This document shows positions 34,316 through 41,867 of a DNA stretch of 64,000 nucleotides, one piece after another; positions within the stretch are counted from its first letter, which is position 1, and each line of letters opens with the position of its first letter. Source of the DNA: Cellulomonas chengniuliangii. Its GTDB lineage: Bacteria; Actinomycetota; Actinomycetes; Actinomycetales; Cellulomonadaceae. A program made the translations under genes and the position numbers. The notes beneath the pieces are model-generated. The model made no database searches and was not told the origin of the DNA. It saw nothing but the letters and a program-made list of their open reading frames with translations. The stretch covers positions 2,294,001-2,358,000 of the forward strand of contig NZ_CP101988.1 of assembly GCF_024508335.1 (NCBI RefSeq). The letters run 5' to 3'.

Positions 34316-35410
34316 TCAGGACTGGTCGCGGTGCACCAGCACGAGGGCCCGGTCGTCGCCCTCACTCGCCCGCACTGCCGCGAGGACGGCCTCTGCCCCG
34401 CCTCGACCCGTCGACAGCATCCGCTCGGCCGCGCCCATCAGCCGGTCGATCCCCATCTCCACGTCATGCCCGGGCACCTCGATGACCCCGTCCGTGTACA
34501 GCATCAGGGTGTCACCCGGCAGCAGGCGCCCGGTCACGGGCACGCAGCGCAGGTCGCTCACGACGCCGAGCGCGGGGGCCCCGATGCTGTCGATGATGTC
34601 GAGCCGCCCCGATCCGGCGTGCAGTTGCACCGCTGGCGGGTGGCCCGCGGAGACGATCCAGTACTCGCCGGTGCTGAGGTCGACGGAGACGTGGATCGCC
34701 GTGGCGAACCCCTCGTCCCAGTCCTGCGCCAGCAGGTAGTCGTTCGCGGCGGGCAGGAACTCCTCGGGTGGCATCGCGCCGAGGAGCCCGCCGAACGACC
34801 CGGACAGCAGGAGGGACCGCACCCCGGCGGCCTGCCCCTTGCCCGACACGTCGACGACGGCGACCTCGAGCAATGTGCCGCGCTCCGCCGTGCTCGCCAC
34901 CACGAAGTCGCCGGAGAACGCCTCCGCGTACGCCGCGCGCAGCGCGCTGTCGACCCGCCAGGGCGCGGGGAGCCGCGGGATGCGGCCGTGCGCGGCGAGC
35001 CGGTCGCGCAGGTCCACGAGCATCAGGCCGCCGGGCGCGCCCTGCAGGCCCAGTTGCTCGCGATGGAACGCGAACGCCAGCAGGGCCACGATGGAGACGC
35101 CCTGGACCAGCATCTCCCCCGGATTGAACGCCTCGGAGCGGGCGACCACCATGCCCACGCACTCCGCGGCGATCACGGAGCACAGCACCACCATGCCGCG
35201 CAGCCGCAGCAGGAACGCGCCGAGCAGCTCGATGAGGATGAGCACCGAGACCGGCACCCAGTTACCCGTGGTCACGACCGCCACGGACGCGACCACGGTC
35301 AGCAGCACAAGCGCCCAGGTCAGCAGCGGTTGCGAGAGCGACCCGCGCCAGAGCCGCGTGGCCGACGCCAGTGCTCGCGCGCGGGACGCCGCTGACCAGT
35401 GACTGCCCAC
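34316..35410 (-). CDS. Membrane-anchored PP2C/SpoIIE-type protein phosphatase
   Basis: A 364-aa protein with about four membrane helices (~28-115) followed by a SpoIIE/RsbU phosphatase domain: VAVVDVSGKGQAAG carries the metal-binding Asp, YWIVSAGHPPAV the Ala-Gly-His-Pro motif, and LMLYTDGVIE the Thr-Asp-Gly metal ligand. It probably dephosphorylates an anti-anti-sigma factor in a partner-switching pathway; no STAS or RsbW gene is in the window. GTG at 35410 has no ribosome-binding site but TACTCT lies 6 nt upstream (35417-35422, minus), so the mRNA is probably leaderless. Confidence 0.87.
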   Translation of the reverse strand: MGSHWSAASRARALASATRLWRGSLSQPLLTWALVLLTVVASVAVVTTGNWVPVSVLILIELLGAFLLRLRGMVVLCSVIAAECVGMVVARSEAFNPGEMLVQGVSIVALLAFAFHREQLGLQGAPGGLMLVDLRDRLAAHGRIPRLPAPWRVDSALRAAYAEAFSGDFVVASTAERGTLLEVAVVDVSGKGQAAGVRSLLLSGSFGGLLGAMPPEEFLPAANDYLLAQDWDEGFATAIHVSVDLSTGEYWIVSAGHPPAVQLHAGSGRLDIIDSIGAPALGVVSDLRCVPVTGRLLPGDTLMLYTDGVIEVPGHDVEMGIDRLMGAAERMLSTGRGGAEAVLAAVRASEGDDRALVLVHRDQS

Positions 35411-35501
35411 GGGGGGAGAGTAACCGGCCAGGCTGCGAGATCGAGGCCCTGACCAGGGAAAACTGGTGGCCTCCCGACGTGAGGCGCGACACTATGGCCT
35501 C

Positions 35502-36776
35502 ATGACGCCTGCTCTTCCCGACGGCTACCGCCTCGTCCGTGTCCCCCTGAGCCGCAACGACGAGTTCCGCGAGGTCGACCACCTCGCCTTCGGCTACGAG
35601 CCGGACCCCGAGACCGTGGCACAGGTCCCCGACTACATCGAATGGGATCGCGCCTCGGGGGTCGAGGCGCCCGATGGCAGCCTCGCCGCGGTCCACGCCT
35701 CGTTCGACTTCGAGCTGCCGGTGCCCGGCGCGGCGCCTGTGGAGTGCGCGGGCCTGACCTGGGTGGGGACGCGACCGGACCAGCGCCGGCGGGGCCTGCT
35801 CTCGGCGATGATCGCCGACCACTTCGCGCACTGCCAGGAGCGCGGCGAGCCCGTCTCAGCGCTGTACGCGGCGGAGTCCTCGATCTACGGGCGCTTCGGT
35901 TACGGCTCCGCTGCCGACGAACTGCGCGTGACGGTCCAGCGCGGGGCGGCGTTGCGCGACGTGCCGGGGTCGGAGGACCTCGTCGTCCGGTTCGCGAAGC
36001 TCGACGCCGGGGCGCACGGCGCGCTCGTCGAGCGGGTCCACGAGGCGGCGGGGCGGGGGCGCCCGGGGTGGATCCGCCGCAGCACCGACACCCTGCGCGC
36101 CACCGCCCTGGCGGACCCGCCGGCCTGGCGCCAGGGCGGTGAGCCGCTCCGCCTGGCCAGCGTGCACGACGCCGACGGCGAGCCCCGCGCGTACGCGCTG
36201 CTGCGCCGCAAGGAGGAGTGGGTCGACAACATCCCCAAGACGAAGGTGGTGGTGCGGGAGTCGGCCGCGGTCGACGCCGCCGCAGCCCACCGGCTGTGGT
36301 CGTTCCTGCTCGACATGGACCTCACCGCGTCCGTGCAGAGCGGTCCGCTCCCCGTGGACGACCGGGTCCGCAGCCTGCTCGTCGACGCCCGTGACACGGC
36401 GCCCAAGATCACCGACAACGTGTGGGTCCGCCTGGTCGACCTGCCGGCGGCCCTCGCCGCGCGGCGCTACTCAGGACCCCTCGACGTGGTGCTCGACGTG
36501 GCCGACACCCGCCTGCCGGCGAACGCCGGCCGCTGGCGCCTGACCACGGGCGAGGTCGGCCCCGACGGCGCCTACGACCTCCAGGCGACCCGGACGGAGG
36601 ACGACGCCGACCTGGCGCTGGACGTCCGCGAGCTCGGGGCCGCCTACCTGGGCGGACGGTCGCTGGCCGCCTTCGCCGACGCCGGGCTGGTCGAGGAGAG
36701 GCGGACGGGAGCCCTGCAGGCCGCCAGCGCCGCTTTCGCCTGGCCGCTCGCGCCGCTGTGCACGTGGGGGTTCTGA
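35502..36776 (+). CDS. Eis-like GNAT N-acetyltransferase with sterol-carrier domain
   Basis: A 424-aa protein of the Eis family: N-terminal GNAT domain with the acetyl-CoA loop VGTRPDQRRRGLLSAMI, a second GNAT-like central domain (SIYGRFGYGSA, then WSFLLDMDL) and a C-terminal SCP2-like domain. It ends in CTWGF; the free C-terminal carboxylate acts as base in mycobacterial Eis. Eis enzymes acetylate amines such as lysines and aminoglycosides; physiological substrate here unknown. Start ATG 35502 chosen by family length; an in-frame GTG 36 nt upstream is possible. Confidence 0.87.
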   Translation: MTPALPDGYRLVRVPLSRNDEFREVDHLAFGYEPDPETVAQVPDYIEWDRASGVEAPDGSLAAVHASFDFELPVPGAAPVECAGLTWVGTRPDQRRRGLLSAMIADHFAHCQERGEPVSALYAAESSIYGRFGYGSAADELRVTVQRGAALRDVPGSEDLVVRFAKLDAGAHGALVERVHEAAGRGRPGWIRRSTDTLRATALADPPAWRQGGEPLRLASVHDADGEPRAYALLRRKEEWVDNIPKTKVVVRESAAVDAAAAHRLWSFLLDMDLTASVQSGPLPVDDRVRSLLVDARDTAPKITDNVWVRLVDLPAALAARRYSGPLDVVLDVADTRLPANAGRWRLTTGEVGPDGAYDLQATRTEDDADLALDVRELGAAYLGGRSLAAFADAGLVEERRTGALQAASAAFAWPLAPLCTWGF

Positions 36777-36780
36777 TCGG

Positions 36781-36808
36781 GACGGGTCGGCTCTGACGGG
36801 TCGGCTCT
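36781..36808 (+). repeat. Perfect tandem duplication of a 14-nt unit
   Basis: GACGGGTCGGCTCT occurs twice head to tail directly after the acetyltransferase stop. Only two copies, so a local slippage event rather than an array. Confidence 0.7.
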
Positions 36809-36830
36809 GGCGGGACCGCTCGTCGCCGTC

Positions 36831-36866
36831 GCGCTCCGCCTGGCCTCCCTCGGCCGGGCGGAGCGC
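36831..36866. terminator. Bidirectional hairpin between Eis-like gene and rpiB
   Basis: Perfect 10-bp stem GCGCTCCGCC / GGCGGAGCGC, with an inner GGCC/GGCC pairing, between convergent genes. Confidence 0.72.
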
Positions 36867-36890
36867 GGCGGCGTCCTCGCGCTCAGCCGA

Positions 36891-37346
36891 TCAGCGGGTG
36901 TGCGCCTCGACGTAGGCCGTGACCATCTCGATGCGCTGGATGTGCCGCACGTCGCCGCTGAACGGCTCCGCGATGAAGGCGTCGACGATGGCGAGCGCCT
37001 CCTCGATGGTGTGCTGCCGGGCGCCGAGCGCCACCACGTTCGCGTCGTTGTGCGCGCGCGCCAACTGGGCGATCTCCGGCTTCCACGCGAGCGCGGCCCG
37101 GATGCCGGGCACCTTGTTGGCGGCGATCTGCTCGCCGTTGCCCGAGCCGCCCAGCACGATCCCGAGGCTCTCCGGCTCGGCGGCGACGGCCTCGCCCGCG
37201 GCGAAGCAGAACGGCGGGTACGCGTCCAGCGCGTCGTACTCGAAGGCCCCGTGGTCCACGACGTCATGGCCTGCGGACCGGAGGTGCTCGACGAGGGCGG
37301 CCTTGAGCTCGAAGCCGGCATGGTCTGTGGCAACGTGAATGCGCAT
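36891..37346 (-). CDS. rpiB: Ribose-5-phosphate isomerase B
   Basis: Interconverts ribose-5-P and ribulose-5-P in the pentose phosphate pathway. 151 aa. MRIHVATDHAGFELK contains the Asp8-His9 pair. GSGNGEQIAANKVPGIRAA is the actinobacterial signature, in which a Glu replaces the catalytic Cys of the E. coli enzyme, and HNDANVVALGAR follows. ATG at 37346; CAGGAT (37354-37359, minus) lies 7 nt upstream, so it is probably leaderless. An open-frame TTG two codons upstream is not favoured. Confidence 0.94.
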   Translation of the reverse strand: MRIHVATDHAGFELKAALVEHLRSAGHDVVDHGAFEYDALDAYPPFCFAAGEAVAAEPESLGIVLGGSGNGEQIAANKVPGIRAALAWKPEIAQLARAHNDANVVALGARQHTIEEALAIVDAFIAEPFSGDVRHIQRIEMVTAYVEAHTR

Positions 37347-37353
37347 GCCCAAT

Positions 37354-37382
37354 ATCCTGCCTCAGTCGAGGTGTTCTAGCCT
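37354..37382. promoter_or_regulatory. Mirrored divergent leaderless promoters of rpiB and the M13 peptidase gene
   Basis: Leftward -10 CAGGAT (37354-37359, minus) is 7 nt before the rpiB ATG. Rightward -10 TAGCCT (37377-37382) is 6 nt before the peptidase ATG. Exactly 17 nt separate the two -10 boxes, so each lies where the other promoter's -35 would be. Confidence 0.6.
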
Positions 37383-37388
37383 GCACCC

Positions 37389-39380
37389 ATGACCCACAGC
37401 GGAATCGACCTCTCAGCCCTGGACCCCGGGACACGCCCCCAGGACGACCTGTTCGGCCACGTCAACGGCCGCTGGCTCGCCACGCACGAGATCCCGGCCG
37501 ACCGGGCGTCGGACGGCGCGTTCCGCGCGCTCCACGACCGCGCCGAGGAGCAGGTGCGCGACATCATCACCGACGCCGCGCAGCAGGCCTCCGGCGAGGG
37601 CCAGGCTGCCGGTGACGTCCAGGCCAAGATCGGCGCGCTGTACGCGAGCTTCATGGACGAGGACGCTGTGGAGGCGGCCGGCGCCGAGCCGCTGCGGCCC
37701 GACCTCGACCTCATCGCCCAGGCCGGCGACCAGGAGGCGCTCACCCAGGCGCTCGGCGAGCTCCAGCGCACGGGGGCCGCGGGCGCCGTCGGCTTCTGGG
37801 TGGACAACGACGCGAAGGACCCGACGCGATACGTCGTGTACCTGGCGCAGTCCGGCCTGGGCCTGCCCGACGAGTCGTACTACCGGGACGCGCAGTACGC
37901 GAGCGTGCTCGCGGCCTACCGCCCGCACGTCGCGCGGATGCTCCTCCTCGGCGGGGTCGCGGCCGACGCCGGGCAGGCCGACGAGCTGGCGGGCCGCGTG
38001 GTCTCGCTCGAGGCCCAGCTCGCGCAGGGCCACTGGGACGTGGTCCGCGACCGGGACGCCGAGCTCACGTACAACCCCATGACGCTCGCCCAGCTCGCCG
38101 ATTCCGCGCCCGGCTTCGACTGGGCCGCGTGGGCGCGCGCGCTCGGCGCGCCCGAGGGCTCGCTCGACGACCTGGTCATGCAGGAGCCGCCGTTCGCGCA
38201 GGCCTTCGCGGCGCTCTGGTCCGAGCTGCCGCTCGAGGACTGGAAGGCCTGGATGGCCTACCACGCGATCAGCGCACGCGCGCCGTACCTCACGGGCGAG
38301 ATCGTGGAGGCGAACTTCGACTTCTACGGCCGCACCCTCACCGGCGCCCAGGAGCTCCGCGACCGCTGGAAGCGCGGCGTGAGCCTGGTGCAGGGCGTGC
38401 TCGGCGAGGCCGTCGGCGAGGTGTACGTGGAGCGGCACTTCCCGCCCACGCACAAGGAGCGGATGAACGAGCTCGTGGCGCACCTCGTCGAGGCGTACCG
38501 CGAGTCGATCACCGCGCTCGACTGGATGGGCGAGGAGACGAAGGCCAAGGCGCTCGCCAAGCTCGACTCCTTCACCCCCAAGATCGGGTACCCGGTGAAG
38601 TGGCGCGACTACTCGGCGCTCGAGGTCCGTGCCGACGACCTGGTCGGCAACGTGCGGCGCGCCCACGCGTTCGAGCAGGACCGCGAACTGCGCAAGATCG
38701 GCAAGCCGATCGACCGCGACGAGTGGTTCATGACCCCCCAGACGGTCAACGCCTACTACAACCCGGGCATGAACGAGATCGTCTTCCCCGCCGCGATCCT
38801 GCAGCCCCCGTTCTTCGACGCGGATGCCGACGACGCCGTCAACTACGGCGGCATCGGCGCCGTGATCGGGCACGAGATCGGCCACGGCTTCGACGACCAG
38901 GGCTCGAAGTACGACGGCGACGGGCGGCTCGAGGACTGGTGGACCGCGGAGGACCGCGCGGAGTTCGACACCCGCACCAAGGCCCTCATCGACCAGTACT
39001 CGGCGTACTCCCCCCGGCAGCTCGACGGCTCGCACCACGTCAACGGCGAGCTGACCATCGGGGAGAACATCGGGGACCTGGGCGGGCTGTCGATCGCGCT
39101 CAAGGCCTACCGGATCGCCCTCGGCCGCCCGCTCTCCGAGGCGCCCGTGATCGACGGCCTCACGGGCGTGCAGCGCGTGCTGCTGAGCTTCGCGCAGGTG
39201 TGGCAGGGGAAGAACCGCGACGAGGAGCTCATCCGGCGCCTGGCCACCGACCCGCACTCCCCTGCCGAGTTCCGCACCAACGGCGTGGTGCGGAACGTCG
39301 ACGAGTTCTACGAGGCGTTCGACGTCCAGCCCGGGGACGAGCTCTACCTCGCCCCCGAGGAGCGCGTGCGGATCTGGTGA
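37389..39380 (+). CDS. M13-family (neprilysin-type) zinc endopeptidase
   Basis: A 663-aa gluzincin. Zinc site HEIGH at 495-499 and ENIGD at 559-563 (Glu559 third ligand, Asp563); the substrate-binding NAYYNPGMNEIVFPAAI block lies just before. The N-terminal M13_N domain covers ~18-400. No signal peptide or membrane anchor, so a cytosolic oligopeptidase, as with PepO enzymes of Gram-positive bacteria. ATG at 37389; the TAGCCT -10 immediately upstream suggests a leaderless mRNA. Strong bidirectional terminator downstream. Confidence 0.94.
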   Translation: MTHSGIDLSALDPGTRPQDDLFGHVNGRWLATHEIPADRASDGAFRALHDRAEEQVRDIITDAAQQASGEGQAAGDVQAKIGALYASFMDEDAVEAAGAEPLRPDLDLIAQAGDQEALTQALGELQRTGAAGAVGFWVDNDAKDPTRYVVYLAQSGLGLPDESYYRDAQYASVLAAYRPHVARMLLLGGVAADAGQADELAGRVVSLEAQLAQGHWDVVRDRDAELTYNPMTLAQLADSAPGFDWAAWARALGAPEGSLDDLVMQEPPFAQAFAALWSELPLEDWKAWMAYHAISARAPYLTGEIVEANFDFYGRTLTGAQELRDRWKRGVSLVQGVLGEAVGEVYVERHFPPTHKERMNELVAHLVEAYRESITALDWMGEETKAKALAKLDSFTPKIGYPVKWRDYSALEVRADDLVGNVRRAHAFEQDRELRKIGKPIDRDEWFMTPQTVNAYYNPGMNEIVFPAAILQPPFFDADADDAVNYGGIGAVIGHEIGHGFDDQGSKYDGDGRLEDWWTAEDRAEFDTRTKALIDQYSAYSPRQLDGSHHVNGELTIGENIGDLGGLSIALKAYRIALGRPLSEAPVIDGLTGVQRVLLSFAQVWQGKNRDEELIRRLATDPHSPAEFRTNGVVRNVDEFYEAFDVQPGDELYLAPEERVRIW

Positions 39381-39408
39381 CCGCCCACGCCGGGCGCCCG
39401 CGCCCGTG

Positions 39409-39456
39409 ACGCGGCAGGGCCCCCTCCAGCCTCAGTCGGAGGGGGCCCTGCCGCGT
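39409..39456. terminator. 19-bp perfect bidirectional terminator hairpin
   Basis: ACGCGGCAGGGCCCCCTCC pairs perfectly with GGAGGGGGCCCTGCCGCGT around a 10-nt loop, between the convergent peptidase and membrane-protein genes. The longest perfect stem noticed in the window. Confidence 0.85.
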
Positions 39457-39462
39457 GTCGGG

Positions 39463-39999
39463 TCAGGGAATCTCGACGAACGCCGACCGCGACAGCCGGA
39501 AGCCCGCCCCGGACTCCCCCACGCAGGTCACGCCGTCGGTGGCGCTGGTGCAGGTGAAGCCGCCGACCTTCTCGACACTGCCGTACTCGAGCTCGGTCCC
39601 GGCGCTCGCCGCGGACCGGTCGGGGATCGCCGCGCACGGCGAGCTGACCCCGGACGCGTCCACCACGAACACCTGCTCGTCCTCGCCCGTGCACTCCGCG
39701 GTCGGGGCGAAGCCCGCACTGGCGATCGAGCACGTCGCGCCGTCGACCGTCATGTCGCAGGCGATGTTGCCGCTCGGCAAGGTGAAGGAGACCGGCTCCG
39801 CGGCCTCGTCGAGGTCTGGCTCGGCCTGGACCTGGCCGACCGCGCTCGCGGGGACGTCCGCGGGCGACGCCACGTCGTCCTCGGCCCCTCCGCCGGCGAT
39901 CGCCATCACGAGCAGCACGAGGAACGTCACCACCAGGACCGCGTCGACACCGAGGAAGATCTTCATCCCCGGGCTCAGCCGTGTGCCGGTCTCGGCCAT
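39463..39999 (-). CDS. Hypothetical single-pass membrane protein with Cys-rich exterior domain
   Basis: A 178-aa protein with one membrane helix (~13-35, KIFLGVDAVLVVTFLVLLVM), an acidic linker (~37-68) and an extracytoplasmic domain with six cysteines in short motifs (NIACDM, ATCSIA, AECTGE, SSPCAAI, FTCTSA, VTCVGE) that probably form three disulfides. Similar small anchored proteins occur in Micrococcales; no function is known to me. ATG at 39999 with GGTGAG upstream; an in-frame start 6 codons earlier is less likely. Confidence 0.75.
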   Translation of the reverse strand: MAETGTRLSPGMKIFLGVDAVLVVTFLVLLVMAIAGGGAEDDVASPADVPASAVGQVQAEPDLDEAAEPVSFTLPSGNIACDMTVDGATCSIASAGFAPTAECTGEDEQVFVVDASGVSSPCAAIPDRSAASAGTELEYGSVEKVGGFTCTSATDGVTCVGESGAGFRLSRSAFVEIP

Positions 40000-40131
40000 T
40001 CGATGCTCACCTCTCACCCTCGCCGCACCGTCCGGCGCGCGCGGCGAACAGCATCACACAGCAAAGAGGGCGGGACCAGCCGTCGTGGCGCAGCCCCGCC
40101 CCCACCCGTCGCCCGTGGCTGGGCGCCTGTC

Positions 40132-40800
40132 TCAGTCGAACTGCGGCCCTGCGGTGCGGCTGCGCTTGAGCTCGTAGAAGCCCGGGACGCTCGTGATCAA
40201 CGCGAAGCCGTCGAACAGGCGCCCGGCTGCCTCGCCGCGCGGGATCGGCGTGACGACCGGGCCGAAGAACGCCGTCCCGTCGAACGCCACCACGGGAGTC
40301 CCGACCTCGTCGCCCACCAGCGCGATCGCCTTCTCGTGAGACGCCCGCAGAGCCGCGTCCCACTCCTGCGTCCCGGCCGCGTCGGCGAGCTCTGCCGGCA
40401 GGCCGACCTCCGCGAGCGACTCGGCGATGATCGCCGCGGTGTCCTTCCGTCCTCCGGGGTGCCGGCGCGAGCCCATCGCGTCGTACAGCGCCTTGATGTG
40501 CTTCTCGCCGTGCAGCTGCGCGGCGGCGGTGATGACCCGCACCGGGCCCCACGCCTCGTCCAGCATGGCCCGGTACTCCTCGGGCAGGTCGCGACCCTCG
40601 TTGAGCACCGCCAGGCTCATCACGTGCCAGTGGACGTCCACGTCCCGGACCTTCTCGACCTCCTCGACCCAACGGGAGGTCATCCACGCCCACGGGCACG
40701 CCGGGTCGAACCACATGTCCAGGCGGTGACGGCCCTGCTCCGTGGCCGCGGGGTCGGTGGTGGGGGTGCTCGACGATGGCGTCTGCGGCAGCTCGGGCAT
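40132..40800 (-). CDS. Mycothiol-type DsbA-family oxidoreductase, monothiol variant
   Basis: A 222-aa thioredoxin-fold protein closely resembling mycobacterial Rv2466c: WFDPACPWAWMTSRW, WHVMSLAVLNEGRDLPEEYR, WGPVRVITAAAQLHGEKH, GTPVVAFDGTAFFGPVVTPI and a C-terminal ELKRSRTAGPQFD. The active site is CPWA (Cys35-Ala38), whereas Rv2466c has CPWC, so the resolving cysteine is absent and a monothiol, mycothiol-glutaredoxin-like mechanism is expected. ATG at 40800 has CAGGAG 7 nt upstream. Cytosolic. GGGCGGG/CCCGCCC (40068-40101) lies downstream as a possible terminator. Confidence 0.87.
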   Translation of the reverse strand: MPELPQTPSSSTPTTDPAATEQGRHRLDMWFDPACPWAWMTSRWVEEVEKVRDVDVHWHVMSLAVLNEGRDLPEEYRAMLDEAWGPVRVITAAAQLHGEKHIKALYDAMGSRRHPGGRKDTAAIIAESLAEVGLPAELADAAGTQEWDAALRASHEKAIALVGDEVGTPVVAFDGTAFFGPVVTPIPRGEAAGRLFDGFALITSVPGFYELKRSRTAGPQFD

Positions 40801-41026
40801 GGGTGTCTCCTGGCGGTGGGGGAAGGTCATACGTTCAACCCTGACCGATCGGCCCGCATTCCGCACGGACGTGCGGGTGGAATGTCATGGGCTCAGTGGT
40901 GTCAGTGGCTCTCGTCCACGGACAACGACTGTCGTTGCACGCGAGGACGCCGACCTGAATCGTGCGCAGATCACCGTCATCCGACCTGAGCAGCAGTTGG
41001 CGAGGGCTCCCTCTGGACGCCGACGG

Positions 41027-41260
41027 TGCGTCAGCGCACTTCAAGCCGCCGGCGCGCAGCTGACCGACGTCGTCACGACGACCATCTACCTCGCCTCGTC
41101 CCAGCAGGCCGATCTCGGGGCCGCCTGGAACGTCGTCCGTGCAGCCTTCGGCACGCATGACGCCCCGAGCCCGCTGCTCGGCGTCAGCGTGCTCGGCTAC
41201 GACGACCAACTGGTCGAGGTGGAGGCCATCGCGATCCGTCCGCTGCCGAGCACGACCTGA
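41027..41260 (+). pseudogene. RidA/YjgF-family remnant
   Basis: The C-terminal ~75 residues of a RidA protein are readable: SALQAAGAQLTDVVTTTIYL, AWNVVRAAFGTHDAPSPLLG and LVEVEAIAIRPL. The N-terminal half of the ~130-residue family (the SGQ and substrate-binding segments) is missing: the upstream frame is open but carries no family similarity, and no start with a ribosome-binding site is seen. It lies beside, and convergent with, another damaged gene. Confidence 0.65.
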
Positions 41261-41338
41261 GCTCGGCTGGGTGCGCTGGCCGATCGTGCTCGGACGCCAC
41301 CCACCGCGCTGGACAGGGCGGGCGACTCTGACCGATTG

Positions 41339-41753
41339 GCGCTGAGCCGGCCACGCGTACGTGTGCGGCAGCAGGTCGCCGGCCGGGAGAGCACGGATCC
41401 CCTCCGCGGTCGGCACGAGGACGTGGATGTCGGGAAAGTAGTCGGCGAGCACCTGACGGTCGCGTCCGCACGGGGCCAGGACGCCACGGTCGTCGTCGCC
41501 CACAGCGACGATGAGCCGTGGCGCCCTCGCGCCGGCGGCGCGAGCAGTGGCCAGTGCCACGAGCTCAGCGCAAGGGCCGCCCGTGAAGTGGTAGAGATTG
41601 AGCCCGACGTGAGTGCGGCCGTCTTCGTCGAGCACCGCGGCAGCGACGGTGTGCACGCCTCCGTCGCCGCTGGCGAATGGCGGATCGCGCAGCCTCGACG
41701 AGCGCGGCTTCGGCGAAGGACTCCTCGCTCCCATGCGCGATCACGGCCAGCAC
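41339..41753 (-). pseudogene. Cytidine deaminase-like gene, frameshifted
   Basis: Two reading frames together give a Cdd/blasticidin-S-deaminase-like protein. Frame A (from GTG 41753) encodes HGSEESFAEAALVEAARSAI; near 41675 the similarity moves to frame B with FASGDGGVHTVAAAVLDEDG, NLYHFTGGPCAE (catalytic Cys-Ala-Glu) and APCGRDRQVLADYFPDIHV. The second zinc motif, normally PCGxCRQ, reads PCGRDRQ, losing a zinc ligand. The expected stop after YAWPAQR is also absent, and the frame runs on into the RidA remnant. Three independent defects argue for real decay rather than a sequencing error. Confidence 0.7.
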
Positions 41754-41867
41754 CCTAGGCCCCCGTAGTGGGGCAATCCGCTCCTGGCATGAGCCGTCGG
41801 CTGTGGCGCCGTGGAATGATCGGATCCGGCCAAGAGCCCGACCCACCCCCGTCGAAGGAGACCCCGC

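Noticed and set aside
36781-36808. CRISPR or VNTR array
   Set aside because: Only two 14-nt copies, no spacers and no cas genes in the window.
41339-41753. Intact cytidine deaminase
   Set aside because: Similarity crosses two frames, a zinc ligand is lost and the stop is missing.
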